Source: Meandrina meandrites
Lineage: Eukaryota; Cnidaria; Anthozoa; Scleractinia; Meandrinidae
Assembly: GCA_963693305.1 (NCBI GenBank)
Contig: OY855911.1
Location: 28,438,939-28,502,938, forward strand
Length of the DNA: 64,000 nt
Direction of reading: 5' to 3'
In this document: positions 23,502-43,473 of the stretch, piece after piece
Layout: the number at the start of each line of letters is the position of its first letter
Numbering within the stretch: position 1 is the first letter of the stretch
The notes under the pieces: generated by a model
Told to the model about the DNA's origin: nothing
The model's database searches: none
What the model saw: the letters and a program-made list of their open reading frames with translations, nothing else
Translations under genes and position numbers: made by a program

Positions 23502-24433
23502 ATGAATGATAATATCTCCACGAATCGATCGCAACAACCTCTTCAAATCTGTGACTTTTACGTCAAAGTCGAAACTGATTTTGTAGACTTCTTCACTGTT
23601 ACTATTAACCTGGTTTTCGCAGCAGTGTCAGCGATTGTCGGAAATGCCTTGGTCCTTTTAGCGATCCGGAGAACAACAGCTCTGTGGGTTCCCACCAAAG
23701 TTCTTCTTTGTAGCCTCGCGTTTGCTGATCTGGGTGTCGGGCTGATCGCACAGCCATTCTTTGCGTTCAAAATTCTACTTGAAGACAAAATGTCTCGCTG
23801 TATCGTGGGAGTGTGTTTGATTTCGTGTCTGGGCATCTTTCCATCGCTTCGTTTATGACCATGATGGTAATCAGTGTAGACAAATGTATGGCTGCTCAAC
23901 TCAAACTGCGATATCGCATCGTGGTAACAGAGATACGCTCAATCTTTGTCGTAGGCTCGATCTGGGTCCTTGCAATTCCTTGGGCCATATCTTTCTTCGT
24001 GAGCTTGCAGGCTTACTGTATGTTTGTCTTAACTATTATCCCTGTCTGTTTTTCAGTCTCGTTCATCGCCTTCGCCAAGATTCGCTTGGTTCTTCACCGG
24101 CAACGAACTCGTTTGCATTATTCAGCTTATGCGAAACCCGCGCAGCAAACTTGTAGCGCGGTAAATATCGCCCGTTACAGAAGCTCTGTCCGTAGCATGC
24201 TGTATCTGTACTATGCGCAAGTTATCGCGTATTTTCCTGCCTGGCTGGTCATGCTGGTTCGAGTGGCGACCGGAGAAACGACAGGGGCAATCCGTCAAGC
24301 TACGCAATTAACTCTGACTTTTATCTTCCTAAATTCCACAGTAAGTCCTCTGGTGTATTTGTGGAAGATAAAAGAGCTTAGGGGAGCCGCTTCCGAAGTG
24401 ATTCGTTGTAGTTTAAAAACCGATGAGAGTTGA
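23502..24433 (+). pseudogene. Class A GPCR 2, frameshifted before TM3
   Basis: This is the second tandem intronless receptor, closely related to its neighbours. The first frame (23502-23858) gives two glycosylation sites (NIS, NRS), TM1 with GN and TM2 with LAFADLGVGL (D76), and reaches CIVGV. Near 23811-23813 the frame must shift by one base. The second frame, to the stop at 24431, resumes with VFDFVSGHLS, then SVDKC in place of DRY, LRYRIVV, PW in TM4, HRQR in loop 3 and a TM7 reading NSTVSPLVYLW. One missing base explains the break. Apart from the shift, the usual TM7 NPxxY is SPLVY here. The ligand is unknown. Confidence 0.85.
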
Positions 24434-27184
24434 AGACAAGCCGGAGACTCCGAGTGAGGAATGCATCGAGCATTCAAGGACCAAGACATTTACAGAATTC
24501 ATTGGACCAGCTTAAGGTGGCTCTATACGCAGGAAGCAAGGAAAAGCCATCTTGCAGAACCGTGAGCCTAGCGTGGCCTTTAACTAGCTATATTATTTAA
24601 TTGTGAAAACGGGATCATTGTAAATTTAGGAAAATGTAAGCACAGTCACAGTCAAAATAGTTGAAATTAATTGATCCAAGTTTACACGCAGAGTTGTGCT
24701 GGCGTTTTTATAAAATTGAACTGAACTTCGTGTCGGCGGTGTGAATCAATAGAGGGAAAATAGAGAAGTGGAATCTCTCGTCAACTCAAGAGCATTTGAT
24801 TCCGAACATGATTCCAGAACTTTAAATGGCGAGAAAGGATTACTGCATACTCGGACTTATAATACAGACTATTTTTAACGGATACATAAACTGACTCTAC
24901 TGTGAAAAAGTTTCACGATTGTAAGATATAATGGACCACAATGTGATAACAGACAAAGTCGTGAGTTGGCTTCATCTATTAATATTATAATCTTTTAGAA
25001 GTTTGGAAACGCTTTAAACGTTTCGCTTTGTGTACCACCGACTCACTTTGACTTGTTTGTGTTTGGGGATGGCTGATTTTGAAACACATTTCAATCAATA
25101 AGTTGGCATGGGAAGAAATTCGTTATTATCATCATGCAGAAAAATACAGAAACAAATTCTGATTTTAACTCTTTCTTTTCAAGCTTTCAAGCATGTTTGA
25201 ACGAAATTGAAGTATTAAATTGAAATAGGTTTCGGCGCCGGCCGCTCAAAAAACACACTATTCTTTTGATTTGGTCTTGATCGAAAGGGAAAGGAACATG
25301 CTACCATGATCCTCTTAAAACAGATGTTAATAACAAAAAGGTTGGTCAGAAGGAGCACATTTATTTAAACTAATGAAATAAATTTAACACTTAACTTTTT
25401 GTAAAAAGGAAGCCAATTAAAACCATTTATCGTTTTGAAGGGCAGATGAATCAGCTGTAAAATTGATTTCACCGAGAAAATTTAGAAGTTGCAAATGAAG
25501 TTCAATTGAAATTGTTTATATTAGACTTTGAATGAAGGTTTCGTTTGAAATGATGTAAATCTGGGATAATTAAATGAGTTGAAAAGTAACCCAATAAAAT
25601 GGAACTTTTATGATGTGGTGCTGTTTACTGTTTGCCCAGTTTCCGTACAATTTTAATTTAGAAAATTGGCAAACATTTTTTAAATTTGCTTTTTAAAATT
25701 AGACAAATAATCGCTTTAGTGGAATAAGAAAGCAAACAGTCGTTTACAGAAAGAATGAAAAAAAGAAACAATTACGCAAGTCCATTGGAATAATGTAGTT
25801 TAGAAAATGAAAAGAAACACTTTTGAAGTAAATGATACCCTATAATTACCTCATTATATGGTATTTTAAGATGTAGAAAATAATTTCCTATTCCGTTTTC
25901 GAAATTTACTAAATTTCTACACAGTCAGGTATATGATGGCCTTAAAAATATTATAGAACCACATAAAATCGAACCGATGTTGCACTCAGTGAATTCGATC
26001 TTTATAAGACTATCTAAAGAACGTCTTTCCTGTTGAAGGAATAGCAAAATTCGGCAGGTGCAGGTGCAGCGGTAAGCGAATCTGTAGCAAGAAAGCGTGA
26101 AAGCCGAAACCTTTTAGCTCTCGAGGAACAAGTGTTTCAATTCTGTCGCCTCCTTTGTATATTGAACCCGCGGATGTCACAGTACATGTTGCAAAATATT
26201 TGCTCATTTTTAGATGATAATATATTCATGAAGTATCATACAGTTAAGTTAGTTACGATTCTAGCTCTTACGTAACGAGAACAGCTATACTTCTTTCGAT
26301 GAAGAAATTAGAGTCAAGTTAGCTACTCATTACAGCATGGAGAAATGATGGCACTGAATGTAATGTCACAGGATGTTTTGCGAAATAATTGGCAAAAATG
26401 AAGAGTTTAATTGATCTTGATTTAGTGGCTTTTAACGTTTAGGCAATTAGTGCCGAAGTTTCTAGAAATCCACAATATATCGAAAATATCTATAAACATA
26501 AGATAATGATAATTGATTTGACATGTGAACCTAAGGTCACGGTTTTTGTAACCACTGAACTGAGGTACAGCCAGCGCCCATTTCCGCGCACAAAAGTGTT
26601 TTTCTGTATTTAAGTTCTTTCTTTGAAATTTCTATGTGTTAGGAACAAGTTTAGGAATTTTCGTGATTTGTGAACGTGATTTGAATTTACCGATGGTAGA
26701 ACTAATCTATTTTCATCCGTCAAACATGGGACATCGTGTCTCAATCTTGACATTTATTCTTTTAGAACTATTCTCTATTTCCCCGAAAAACCATTAGTAG
26801 CAAACCTCGGTGGAAGTGTACTTCCTAATCAATTTAATTTATGAATCTTAATCTTAAACTAAGGAAAGATAACTTAAAATATGTACATGTTATTAAGTAG
26901 TTCAAAACACATATAAGCAAGATTGTAAAACTAAGAAAGTAGAAGAAAAGACGATGTTGAGAATAGAAGAAAGACGATGTTGAGATTAGGAGAAAGTAAA
27001 TTGTCAGTCAAGAAAACTCAGAAGAAGGCCCAGGACTGAAGAAACTAGATTGTGAGTATCTAAATAAAATAATCTGATCAAGTTAAAGCTTGAGTCTTGC
27101 TGCTGCGACAGTGGAGTACTTGCCGTTGAGCTAATCACCTCTTATACAGTAACCCCATCTTCTGTTATTGCAACAGGCAAAAAC
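24434..27184. other. AT-rich intergenic DNA between GPCR 2 and GPCR 3
   Basis: I see no gene or receptor fragment. A short tandem duplication of a 20-odd-base unit containing AGACGATGTTGAGA lies at about 26940-26995. A TTATTGCAACAG acceptor-like string about 10 bases before the GPCR 3 ATG could mark a 5'-UTR intron. Confidence 0.45.
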
Positions 27185-28237
27185 ATGAAGCAAAACTTCC
27201 ACGTTTGTGACCATTACACGACGGACGTGGAGCTCGATATCGTGGGCATAACAACTACATGTATTAATTTGGTATTTGCAATTCCTGCAATTCTTGGAAA
27301 TCTACTAGTTCTGTTCGCCATAAGACGAACGCCTTCAATGGGTTTACCTTCAAAGGTTCTTCTCTGTAGCCTCGCCTTTTCAGATTTAAGCGTAGGACTC
27401 ATCGTTCAGCCATCTTTTGCCCTTCACAAGTTGGTTGAACACAAGCTTGTAAGGTGCATCGTCGGTTTGGTCTACGACCTCTCGTCGGGGCATCTTTCCG
27501 TTGCCTCGCTTCTAACGATGGTGTTGATAAGCCTGGACAAGTACATGGCTTTACATCTGAAACTCCGTTACCGCATGGTCGTCACATACAAACGCTCATT
27601 CGCTGTTGTAGCATTTATTTGGTCAATAGCTATCCCTTGGTCTGCATCGTACCTTATTCGCCCTCGACTTTATTTTCCGTTGGTTTTGATTATCACCCCT
27701 TTTAGCTTTTTGGTAACATCGATCGTTTTTATTAAAATTTACACAGTTCTCCGCCGTCAAAGAAACCAACTAAGTTCGCACTCAGCGAACGAACAGCCCG
27801 CAAACGTTGTGAATGTCATGTCACTGCACAGGAGATCCGTAACAAACATGTTATAAATCTATTGCGCCCTGCTAACCGCTTATTTCCCGGTCTGGATTGT
27901 GCTGTTAACAAGGATTATCTATGGCCAGACTACCAAAATGCTGACAAACGCAACAGAATTAACGCTGGTTATTGTATTAATCAATTCAACAGTGAATCCG
28001 GGGTTATATTTATGGAGAATTAGAGAAATTCGCCTGGCCGTCAAGGAACTTCTGCGAAGTATGTTCCTGCGGCGAGGCAAAAGTGAAAACATTGATTCTG
28101 GAAGTACATTGAAAACGCTTAGTTTGGAACCAAGAATTCGGCAAATTGAAGTTGGTTTGGAAAATTGCGTAACGAATGAGGCATTCACGATCAGTGTTGG
28201 TTTGGCAAATCATAGCGTTTTTACCACACATTTATAA
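27185..28237 (+). pseudogene. Class A GPCR 3, in-frame stop before TM6
   Basis: Third tandem intronless receptor. The reading frame is intact except for one TAA at 27854-27856; the same frame then runs on for another 126 codons. Before the stop are GN in TM1, LAFSDLSVGL in TM2, SLDKYMAL at the DRY position, LRYRMVV, IPW in TM4 and LRRQR in loop 3. After it come IYCALLTAYFPVW (TM6) and NSTVNPGLYLW (TM7), with a serine-rich C-tail. GPCR 1 and 2 read SMFFVFYAL and SMLYLYYAQ across this point, so the ancestral codon after ML was probably aromatic; a tyrosine codon to TAA is a single base change. AATAAA lies at 28256-28261, 19 bases after the final stop. Read-through or a truncated 223-residue product are alternatives. 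Confidence 0.85.
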
Positions 28238-28549
28238 ATCACTGAGTTACATAGTAATAAAATGAGTGAATTTCCTTCCTATTTACCAGTTTTGACGACT
28301 TCAGGTTTTTGTAGTAGTTATGTTTTTAGGAGATCTCTGAGTTTTAACAGAGATCTCAAGGACTGGTTTCTTTGGTCTTTTGTAAGACTCTTCAGATTTG
28401 CGTACCAGAAGTATTCCCCCCATTAATGTTTCTTAGCTGGGGGTTTCCAGGTCTTACTCAAATATCCACCATTTCCTATTCCTGCGCATTAATAGCGCTA
28501 TGTCACGGACGACACATTTTGAAATATATTTTCAAGTTTGCCTGTTTGT

Positions 28550-29335
28550 AATCGCGGCCTTGTTTACAAGCAGGAAGGGTAACCGCAGTGCTAGGGTACC
28601 CTAGCATGAGGGTAAAAGACAGCCCAGGTTTACAATCCAACTTTCACAAGCACACGGGGTCGCAACCTCGTTCCCAGGGATTTTCCCTTGAAGCCCTGGG
28701 AACGAGTTCAAACTTTGTGCTTGGTAACCGCGTGGTTACCAAAAAACAAAAACAATAACAAAGGGTCCGTCTCCAACGTATGGTCAAGTTCACTAATAGA
28801 AACCGAAAGATAAAACGAAAAAGCAAAATTTTACTGTCAAGAATAGCAATGTATAATAAAAGCCAAGAAAGGAATCATAGTCCGTGAATGTGTTAAACAA
28901 GCCCTTATTTCGCAATATGAATATTCAGCACTCGCTCTGAAAAGAAATCAAAGTCGTCCCCATGGTTCATTTCGCTTCTATGAACCCGGCAGGACCTTGG
29001 CACGAGAACCGAAGGGCCCTGGGGACATGGGATTTTTGAATTAATTCGAATTTCCTTGATTGGCCGTTTGAAACAAAGAAATCCTGAGCGGAAGTAGAAG
29101 ACGCCTTACTCTCCCATACAGTATATAGAAACATCACGACTGCATACATGAAGACCGGAAGTCCTAAAATCTGGGAATGGAAATCCTTTGTCTCCAGAGC
29201 CCTTCGTTTCTCGTGCCAGGGCCCTGCAGGCTAAGAGAAGCGAAAGGGGCTATGGGGACAAGAATAAAAAGAAATGGGCAAGTTCTAGGGTAACCCTAAC
29301 ATCAGGATGATCCTTCTTGTTTGTGACCGGGCCTT
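28550..29335. mobile_element. Probable foldback element containing another repeat
   Basis: GGCCTTGTTTACAAGCAGG-type sequence near the left end pairs with CCTTCTTGTTTGTGACCGGG near the right end. A GGGTAACC...CTAGGGTACCCT step lies just inside. The interior includes a copy of the repeat also seen at 12890-13060. No target duplication was identified. The rest of 28238-31303 shows no gene. Confidence 0.4.
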
Positions 29336-31303
29336 CAGTCGATAGCTAAATTTCAAATTTCAAAATTTTACTGATCACAACAGACTTCTCAACCGAATAC
29401 ATCAAATTTTATTTGCAAATTCTGACTCGTGTTTCCATTAATACATTTTACAAACATTAAATTCAAATTGACTCATTCTACCCATGTTTATCTATACCGT
29501 GAATTTTCAATTCGTATACAAAAATAGACTTTCAATTTACTCATAATCGTGAATGTCGGAATAATGGGAAAGACTACATGTACACCGCGAGTGACAAAGG
29601 AAGCCTGGGTCCAAAGACGCCCACAGCAAAGAAACGAAGCCATTTCTGAGTTTGTTTTATAAACAATATTATGATAGACATTTTGAAGTACATAAATACA
29701 GTATAAAGATTTCTCTCCATATAATGACAGTTCCCGATTATGATTTTTATGAAGATGTTAATTATCTTCCGAGACTAGCAGCAGTAACTAGAATTCCATG
29801 ATTACTTTTTCGGTTGGGGAAACAAGCTCGTTAAAGCATCCGAATAGTCTACGACTCCAACCGAACTAGCGCGGGGCACTCACGAGCACCCGCGAGCCAA
29901 CTTTGGAGACCAAAATCGCGGGCTCATTAAAGAATGTCACCATCAACTGGTGCCCGTTCCCCCGATTAAACTCACCGACTCCAAAGCGAACTGGAGGGCG
30001 ACAACTCATCACGTGACGCGACACAGTCGCTACCTGATTGGTTTATCAAAACCACGTTGTTTGCTATCCGATCAGAGTTAAACAAACATTTTGTGAAACA
30101 TTTTGTTCGTACACGAACAGCGTAAAACTGGTAGCGAACGAAGCTAGCAAAACTATTCTTCCATTATGCACAACCATTTTTGCAGTTAAGATAAACTATT
30201 GTTCTTATTTTTTTTTAATTATTATCTAGCAGTTTTCACGACGAGCTTCAGCTGATTCCGAAATTCGCAGCAGTTAAGACTTATTTTAACCTTTACTTTT
30301 AAAAATTATACTTTAAACATTCTACTTCTTTTGGCAATGCTGAATTGCAAATTAAAAAAAGATAAAACACACAGCTGACAAAATATTCCTGCAGTTACCC
30401 TATCTGCAACTATCATCAGATTAACTAAATACATTAAAAAACACAAAACACGAGCTACATGTAGGATTAAGCAAAACATGCCGTTTTCATTATCTAAAAA
30501 TAGATTTCACGGAGTTATTCGCTTGCCTACACGTAACAATGCATATAATAAATAAGACTTAAAAAGAATTCCTAAAAATGAGTTCTCCGCAGCTGAAGAA
30601 ACCGATGATGTGGAATTTTTCACGTGATAAAATTCTCTCTCCTGACTTCTAGCACGCATTCGGCAAATCCATAATAAACTGAAACAGAACAACAGAAAAA
30701 CATGATCAAACTCTGCGGCTCGCACATCGTTAGAAATGTTTAGCAAGATTTTTCGAAGTCTAAAAAGGTTAGTAGATCATAGGACATCGAAAACGATAAT
30801 CGTTTGATTTTGTAGAACAGTATTGGAGCAAGTTTTAACGTCATGGCATTATTCAGTGTCTTTCATCTGCTTAGAAAACTTTGGTGATCCAAAATAGCAC
30901 AACACTAATATAAGCACTTGGGCATTTGTCCAGTAATTGTAAAAAATGGTAACCGTAAGCTTTTTAAACGGGTTTGCAGTTGGGTCTATGAAAACGAAGT
31001 TTGAGTTGAAAATGAAACTTTGAAATGAAAACGATTTGGAGGGGATTCAAAGTCGTGGGCGAGTTTTTCCACTGCAGTTTCGAATTCCTGTCAACTGTCG
31101 AGTGTTTTTACAACTTAATTAAAACACAGAGAAAATGTTATTTGTTTTTCAGAAAAGAGCTCAAAAAACCTTCTTCGTGTTTCTGTAGAACTATAGAAAC
31201 AGTATCTAGAGTCAATCAGGGCGTGCGCGTCCCCTCGACTATTTTGAAAAGTATTTCAACATTACAGCTCACCTGCTTGACTAAAATAAGTGAATCTCCT
31301 CGG

Positions 31304-37153
<5,850 letters not shown>

Positions 37154-39359
37154 AGTATCGCGAAGAAAGACGCTACAATTTACAATACTTTTTACTCTGC
37201 TCGTGGATAACACCACGCATTGATCCTCCACGTAATCTATTCCTCGCCTGTAAGTTTTTTCTCATCTGCGACGCAAACACTGTGGATAAAAGCGGACATA
37301 TTGAGGCGAGTGCGCGAACAAGCGATTGTCGAAGGCCTGGTTGTTCGTCTGTAATGGAATGCTGGTCGAAGACAGCGCTCACTCAACCGTGGAGAATTAC
37401 GAGAATAAACAAATCAAGCGTATATTGTTTACTCGCAACTCGTTTGTTTATTGTGCTCGGTTGATTGACAACTTGTGCGTGTGTGTAGGGCTCTCCAGTT
37501 GAAATTTAAAATTGATCACGAAACAAAAATTGTAACAAGAATGGATAAGGAAACCTCTTCAGTTCGATACAAAACCATGTTCCAAAACATTGAATTTGCA
37601 CCTCTTTTCAAAGTTATGTGATAAACTGACAGAGATAAAAATACATTACAATAATTACAAGATCACGTTCGCAAAAATTAAGCCTAACTGAGTCGACACT
37701 AATTTATTATTGTCTAATCCCACACGCCATTAAAATTAGATAAAATAAATTTCTATCAAACTGGGCTGAGGGCTTCTAAATACTGGAATTCAGTATGTAG
37801 TGTTTAATCCGGCATGCAGTTCGATATCAACCAGCGTGTGGAAAAACCTAGAAAATTTTTTTAGCTACCACAGCTAGCTATGTTTAGATTACCTGATAAA
37901 AGTTGATGTGCCACACGATAAGAGGGAACCACAGTATATCTACAGAGCAAAACTTTCCTATCTTTACGAAGTTTACTACTTCCGGTCGCGCGATGACGTC
38001 ACAAATGCGAGTTTCCGCTAAAAATCCTGCGATCGTGACGCTGCATTGAATTAGGTAAAATAATAATTAAATGAAAAACAATAGGTTCGTTAAATACAAC
38101 TACACAAGGTACAACTGATGCGTGGCACAGACGTCAAACAAATTTCCAGAACTGCTTTCATGGCCGGCTTGAAAACGCACATAATCTTTTCACTTGTAAA
38201 TAAAGTCAGACCCGGTGCTCGGTTCGGTACCACTATGCAAAAGACATTGCGTACGCTGCGACTGAAGGACTTATTAATGACTTCCTCTTTTTCTTACTAC
38301 GCTCTTAAGTCCTAACTTCCTCAATGAGCTAGTTAATACCAGACCGCGTCCAGTTCCGTTTGATCACGTTGAAGCACTCGATTTATGTCTCGAACAACAA
38401 AAACGCTAGTATCTCAAACTGAATGATTTGGACAAATTCTTCTCTTGCAACAAAAAAGCTAAAAAAATAAAAAAACTGAAAAACGCTCTTAGGAAATAAA
38501 AGGGGGCGGGTGAATCCTTCTTCCACGGGAAACTGAATATTCGGGACTATAATGACATAACTCAGTCTGCAAGTATAGTATTCAAATTTGATCACAGGTG
38601 AAAATTAACCTTAAAAGTTTTTCTTTTGCCATTTCTTTATTCAAGATTCTTCTGTATTGTTGTCTATTCAATTCCCCGAGAATGGAGAGTTTGTTCAAAG
38701 AGTAAATTTTCATTATTTACTCAATGAACAATTGCCTTTACGTAAAGCGTGGGTCGCGCGCGTTTTGATTATCAGTTTCGCGTGGTAAATAAATCCATTG
38801 CGGCCTGATTGGTCGTGTTCAAATCCTGATCTTTAAATAAAACATACCAGCGGGCGTTTGAACTCTGATCCCCTTATGTTTTCAAAAATAAATTTTATTC
38901 CGACGAAGAGATATATATAACCAAAGAAACTTAATTTTGGCGTTCTTCAGCTTTTTTCATCCGCATGGCGTTTCCAGCACCGATGTGGTTCTTTGTTTTG
39001 AAGCCATATATAAGGTAGTCGTTGCCCAGAAATAGCTCTTATCTTTTTTGATTACCGCTTACTTATACAAAACTGGTAAGATATCATTGTTATCTATTAG
39101 GAGACATCCACCTACTCAAATAATCACTTTATAGATAAAGACAAAACTTCCCCAGCTGCGGCACTGTACATGAGTGCACGTAGTTGAAAATTGAAAACCT
39201 AACCTTTATATTCGGTATAACCACTAAAATGTTTTTTTGATTTTTTTGTTTTCATTTCAGACGCGATTCAGTTTTAAAACTTGCTGTACCCTATTTTACT
39301 TTGTAGATGCCCCTATAGCTAAAAAGCAGAAAAAAAAGCAAAGCGTATACATGAACAGA

Positions 39360-39384
39360 CCCCCCCCCCCCCCCCCCCCCCCCC
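39360..39384. repeat. Poly-C tract (25 C)
   Basis: Uninterrupted run of C in intergenic DNA. It is the last long C run on the plus strand; later runs are G. Confidence 0.97.
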
Positions 39385-42300
39385 GCCCCGAGTGCAGACC
39401 CCTGGAAAGCAAATTGAAATACAGATTTATGACTTATGTATGGAGACGTTGACACAAACAGTCTCAAAACGTTTTGGATGTGTACGACCACACAACGAAG
39501 AATAAATATACGCATGTGTAACCTGCTTGACTTGTTTCTTGCCAGGTTTCTTGTTTTCACCGAGTTAAAAAAGCATGCACGTACCATACCTCAGTTGCAT
39601 GAAGTGTAAAGTCGGAAACCAAATTGATATTTTGTAAGGCAAGCACCACAAGGGTAGAGGGTATACAACTGAAAAGTATTTTTTTGCTTTTACTGATTTT
39701 ATTTCGAAGGGCTAGTCTTCCCGGAAGGCTAGCCTGCTCAGTTCTGAGGAAGACTACTAGCTCGGCTAGTTGAAATACTACTTTCCCTTTTCATGTAGTG
39801 CACGCATGCCTGATTTATGGTTTGACGCATGCACATTCAGTCCCCGGAGTTTTAACTCCTCACGAAATTTGTGTGATTCAGCTAGTGTTTTAGATGTAAA
39901 AAAAATAAAATCTAACGTTTCAAGTTGATATTTTAAGTTGGTACCGAAAAAAAAGGCTACGAAGAGGGAGCCGAGGAAATGGAGGAAAATTCTGAGTGAT
40001 GTTTGAACGGCGCCCACTACATTCATGGTGACACAACACAACATTTTCAGTGTTTATATAAAACCGGGACGATCGGGCCCACACAAGACCTTTTTCTATA
40101 GATTTGTATCACTACAAGTCTATAATGAACTGATGTCACTCGATGCCGGTATATCAGCAGTGGGTGAGATGGATTTTATGCAGAACTATTTACACCAGGT
40201 TCGCAAAGGAAAGAGCTAGCGCCGCCGCTAGATTTCCGGAAGTAATTTCCTTCTACAAATTAGATATCTTGGAGATCGCGCGAGATCGGCGGTGGATTTC
40301 AAGTACCCCCCAAATCCATTTTAACGGTATGAAACTATAATTCACACGCATGCACGCCTGAGAAACCGAATCGCCCACAAAAATTGAACTGATTAACCAC
40401 AAGGCAGAAGTGGTTGTTTCCGCGCATTTTTCAACGTCGATTCCAAGGGCCTTTCTCTAAAGTGTTATTTTTCAGTTTGACTTGCGCTAGTTTCTCGACA
40501 GTAGAGCCGGTAGATTTGCGAACAGTGGGGATAGTCCGAGAAAAAAGTGGGCCCTTCCCCAGGCCCCCACCGGCTCACATTGCTCGACGCCAGGTAACCA
40601 TTTCCTTGAAAACATGGCCGGTCTCCAAGTTGCTATCAATAGCACTATTTTCTTGCCAAAAGCGGTTTTCATTTTTCCGCACGTGTATCATATTGGCCTC
40701 TCATTAAAATCACTTGCTATTTATAAAGTGTTTGCATTTTTAGAGTACTTTATATTTATAAATCCTGCTGCTAGAAGCGGTCTTCAGCTTTCCGCAGGAA
40801 TTTTCGCCATCAAAACAAGCTTACTATTTATAACTTGTTTTTTTATTTCAAGCACTTATCTTTGTCACTCGTTTCCGCCGTTTTGTTCGCTCAAAGATAT
40901 CTGTTTTTAGCACGGCTCCCTGAGAATGGGAAAATAACTTTGATGCTTTGCTCAACCAAGTTCATTTAATTTATGCTGACGGCAGGCGAAACCTGGTTAG
41001 GCTCAACCGGCGGCTGCTCTGAAACATAAAAGCTTTTTTCTTGTGTGCGGTTTCGTCTTGTTTTTCTTTTTGACATCTATCTCGACCCACCAAAGTTGCC
41101 TTAGATGGTCAGTTTTGACAGTGATATATTAAACAAATTATCAATAGTTTTTTTTTATCACAGAATATTCCAATCGACTTTTTGGGAGTCGAAGTACGCA
41201 TGGCATGTGCTCTATAATCTAAAAACACACCGGGCACTACAAAAGGACGGAAGGTCAGCCACAAAGCTTCTGCTTTCGGTGAATCCGCTAGACAACCGGA
41301 AGTTTGATTAAAAATAGGTTATTTGCTCCGGCGACAGGTTTATTAGCGAACTACCTACGGTACACTCATAGATGGGGTTTAGTCTGCCCTTTCCGAAATG
41401 GGACTTTAAGATAAACGTCCCCTCTAAGTGGCATATCGCACACCCTGCTATCAAGGTCTTCCCACCCCTACACCGGAGCGTGTAGCTCGAAGGTTACATA
41501 TCGAAATAAAATTTGAACCCGATAGCAAGCACGAGAAAACATCATCGTCTCCAGAGTTTCCTCTGTAGATTTTTGAAAATTGTTGCCAAGAAGGCCCTGG
41601 GAACGAGTTTGGGGAAAATATGTAACTATGCTAGAAGTGCCGCGCGGGAAAAGTACGTAACTAGTATGGAAGACCACTAGCAAGGGCGGGAACAATGACG
41701 TAGAGTCACCGGAAAAGCGCGCGAAATCCGTATGAAGCAATGGAAAAAGTGGGTCGCCCACTACCTCTCGGAACGAGTTACTTCATTGGTTTTTAAAACA
41801 ATAGATAACAGATCATAACAATGCCCCTAGCCCTGGATAACAATAGAGGTAGTGTTTACAGCGGGCAAGTGAAAATAGAGGTTCCAGAGAGGTAGTGTCT
41901 TACTGGAAAAAGTCACCTGAGCCAATCCGCGATTGCGTTTGGTATCGAAATATATAAACGATTTCCGAGTTGGGCTTGTTTCAAAACGACTCCCGTGCAA
42001 ACCTTTTCATAAGAAAATGGGTTTGCTTCGAATGAAAATGAACGTGCAGGTAATATATTTTCATATGAATGGTTTAGCACGAAGACTCGTTTTGACACTG
42101 AGGCAAAAGAAGACAACATATAACTCAGAAATCGTCCATTTGTTGAACTTCGCCCTGGTTGCTCGCGGCACTCTGAATGAGCTTATATAAAGTACTTGCA
42201 CAGCTCATTGAGCAAACACACAATTACTGCAGTTCAAAGTATTACAAGAAATCCGCTTTATTTCCAATCGTCAAAAGTTAGCTGTGTACATATTTTTTTA

Positions 42301-43090
42301 TACAATTACAAAACCAAGTATTAGCGCACGAGAATTTAATATTGAAACTATATATTTAACATTGAAACTATTACGATTAACAATGCAGAAATTTGACAGT
42401 GTGATGAAGACTACTTACAAACACACACTATTCACCTAAGAACGCCTTGAACGTTCATTAAACGTAGGAGTGATTTCAGAAAACCCGTGAAACAAAGTTT
42501 ATTATAGCACGCGATCTAGGTGGTTGTGTAGCCGTTTTGCGTTTTGTCTTGTTAGGCGTATCATCAAAATGGCCGCTTCTTGTTGTCCTAGACTGAGGCA
42601 AATTAAACACACCAGAAAGTTTGAGGGAATTAGAAACTATTTTGTAAACGGCTTCGTGTACAACTCGGCTTCACATAAAATTTTCATTTCTCCCGAACCT
42701 TCTTTGGTAAACTCGGCCACGTGCCACTTTCTAGATTCCATTCCAAAAACCATGCCACGATAAAATAAGTGATGTTTGAACCCACCCAAACAAAGGAACC
42801 TCAAAATAGTAGCTTACTGTAACAGAAAAACATTAGTCTAAAGAGACTATAATAAAGCAAAAAAGTACAAGAATGGTTAAAATTGGAGGAGATTAGACTT
42901 ATTGCATCACACGAGTTTGCGGTGTGTAAAGTGTGATTTATAGATCTACAAAATCACCTCGAGTCGCAGGAAACTTTAAAATAATGCTTTGCTAAAATAG
43001 AAAAACAGCAAAGAGGTTAAAATAAACCAAAAAGGAGCAAGGATGGTCAAGATTGAAGAAGATTCAGACGGATTATGATCGAAGAATTAA

Positions 43091-43473
43091 AGGGGCACTG
43101 TCACGGACATTTTTTGGCTTTTTTAGTAAAACGGCACCAAAATTACGACTAAGTGCTTTCAACCATGCAGGAAATGCTCCTAGAACATAAAGGGAAGGAT
43201 ATCTAGCAAATTGTTTAAAGAAGAGGGTGACCGTAAATGGTTTTAATCAATTTTTCCAAACCACAAGGACAGAACTTGAAAAAGTCAGGCTGACTTTTTC
43301 AAGTTGAGATCTAAAGCTCCCGATGGTATCACAGTGATTTTACTCTATATTAAGCTTCAGTAAACTGGTATAGTAATTTTAAGAAAACTTGACCACTGTT
43401 AATAGGTTTCCAATGGTGTAAACATGTTTTTGGGCTGTTGAATTTTTGAAGGTATGCTCGTGACAGTGTCCCT
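43091..43473. mobile_element. TTAA-flanked MITE with internal hairpin
   Basis: The ends AGGGGCACTGTCACG and CGTGACAGTGTCCCT are inverted repeats, flanked by TTAA (43087-43090 and 43474-43477). A near-perfect hairpin CTTGAAAAAGTCAG / CTGACTTTTTCAAG lies at 43276-43304. The site suggests piggyBac or Kolobok movers; the 383-bp element has no transposase. Confidence 0.8.

Noticed and set aside
42524..42763. Open frame with ATGGCCGCTTCTTGTTG start
   Set aside because: No homology I can name and no splice partner. The ATGGCCGC start resembles the element-borne ORF at 20461, but that is too little to call a gene.
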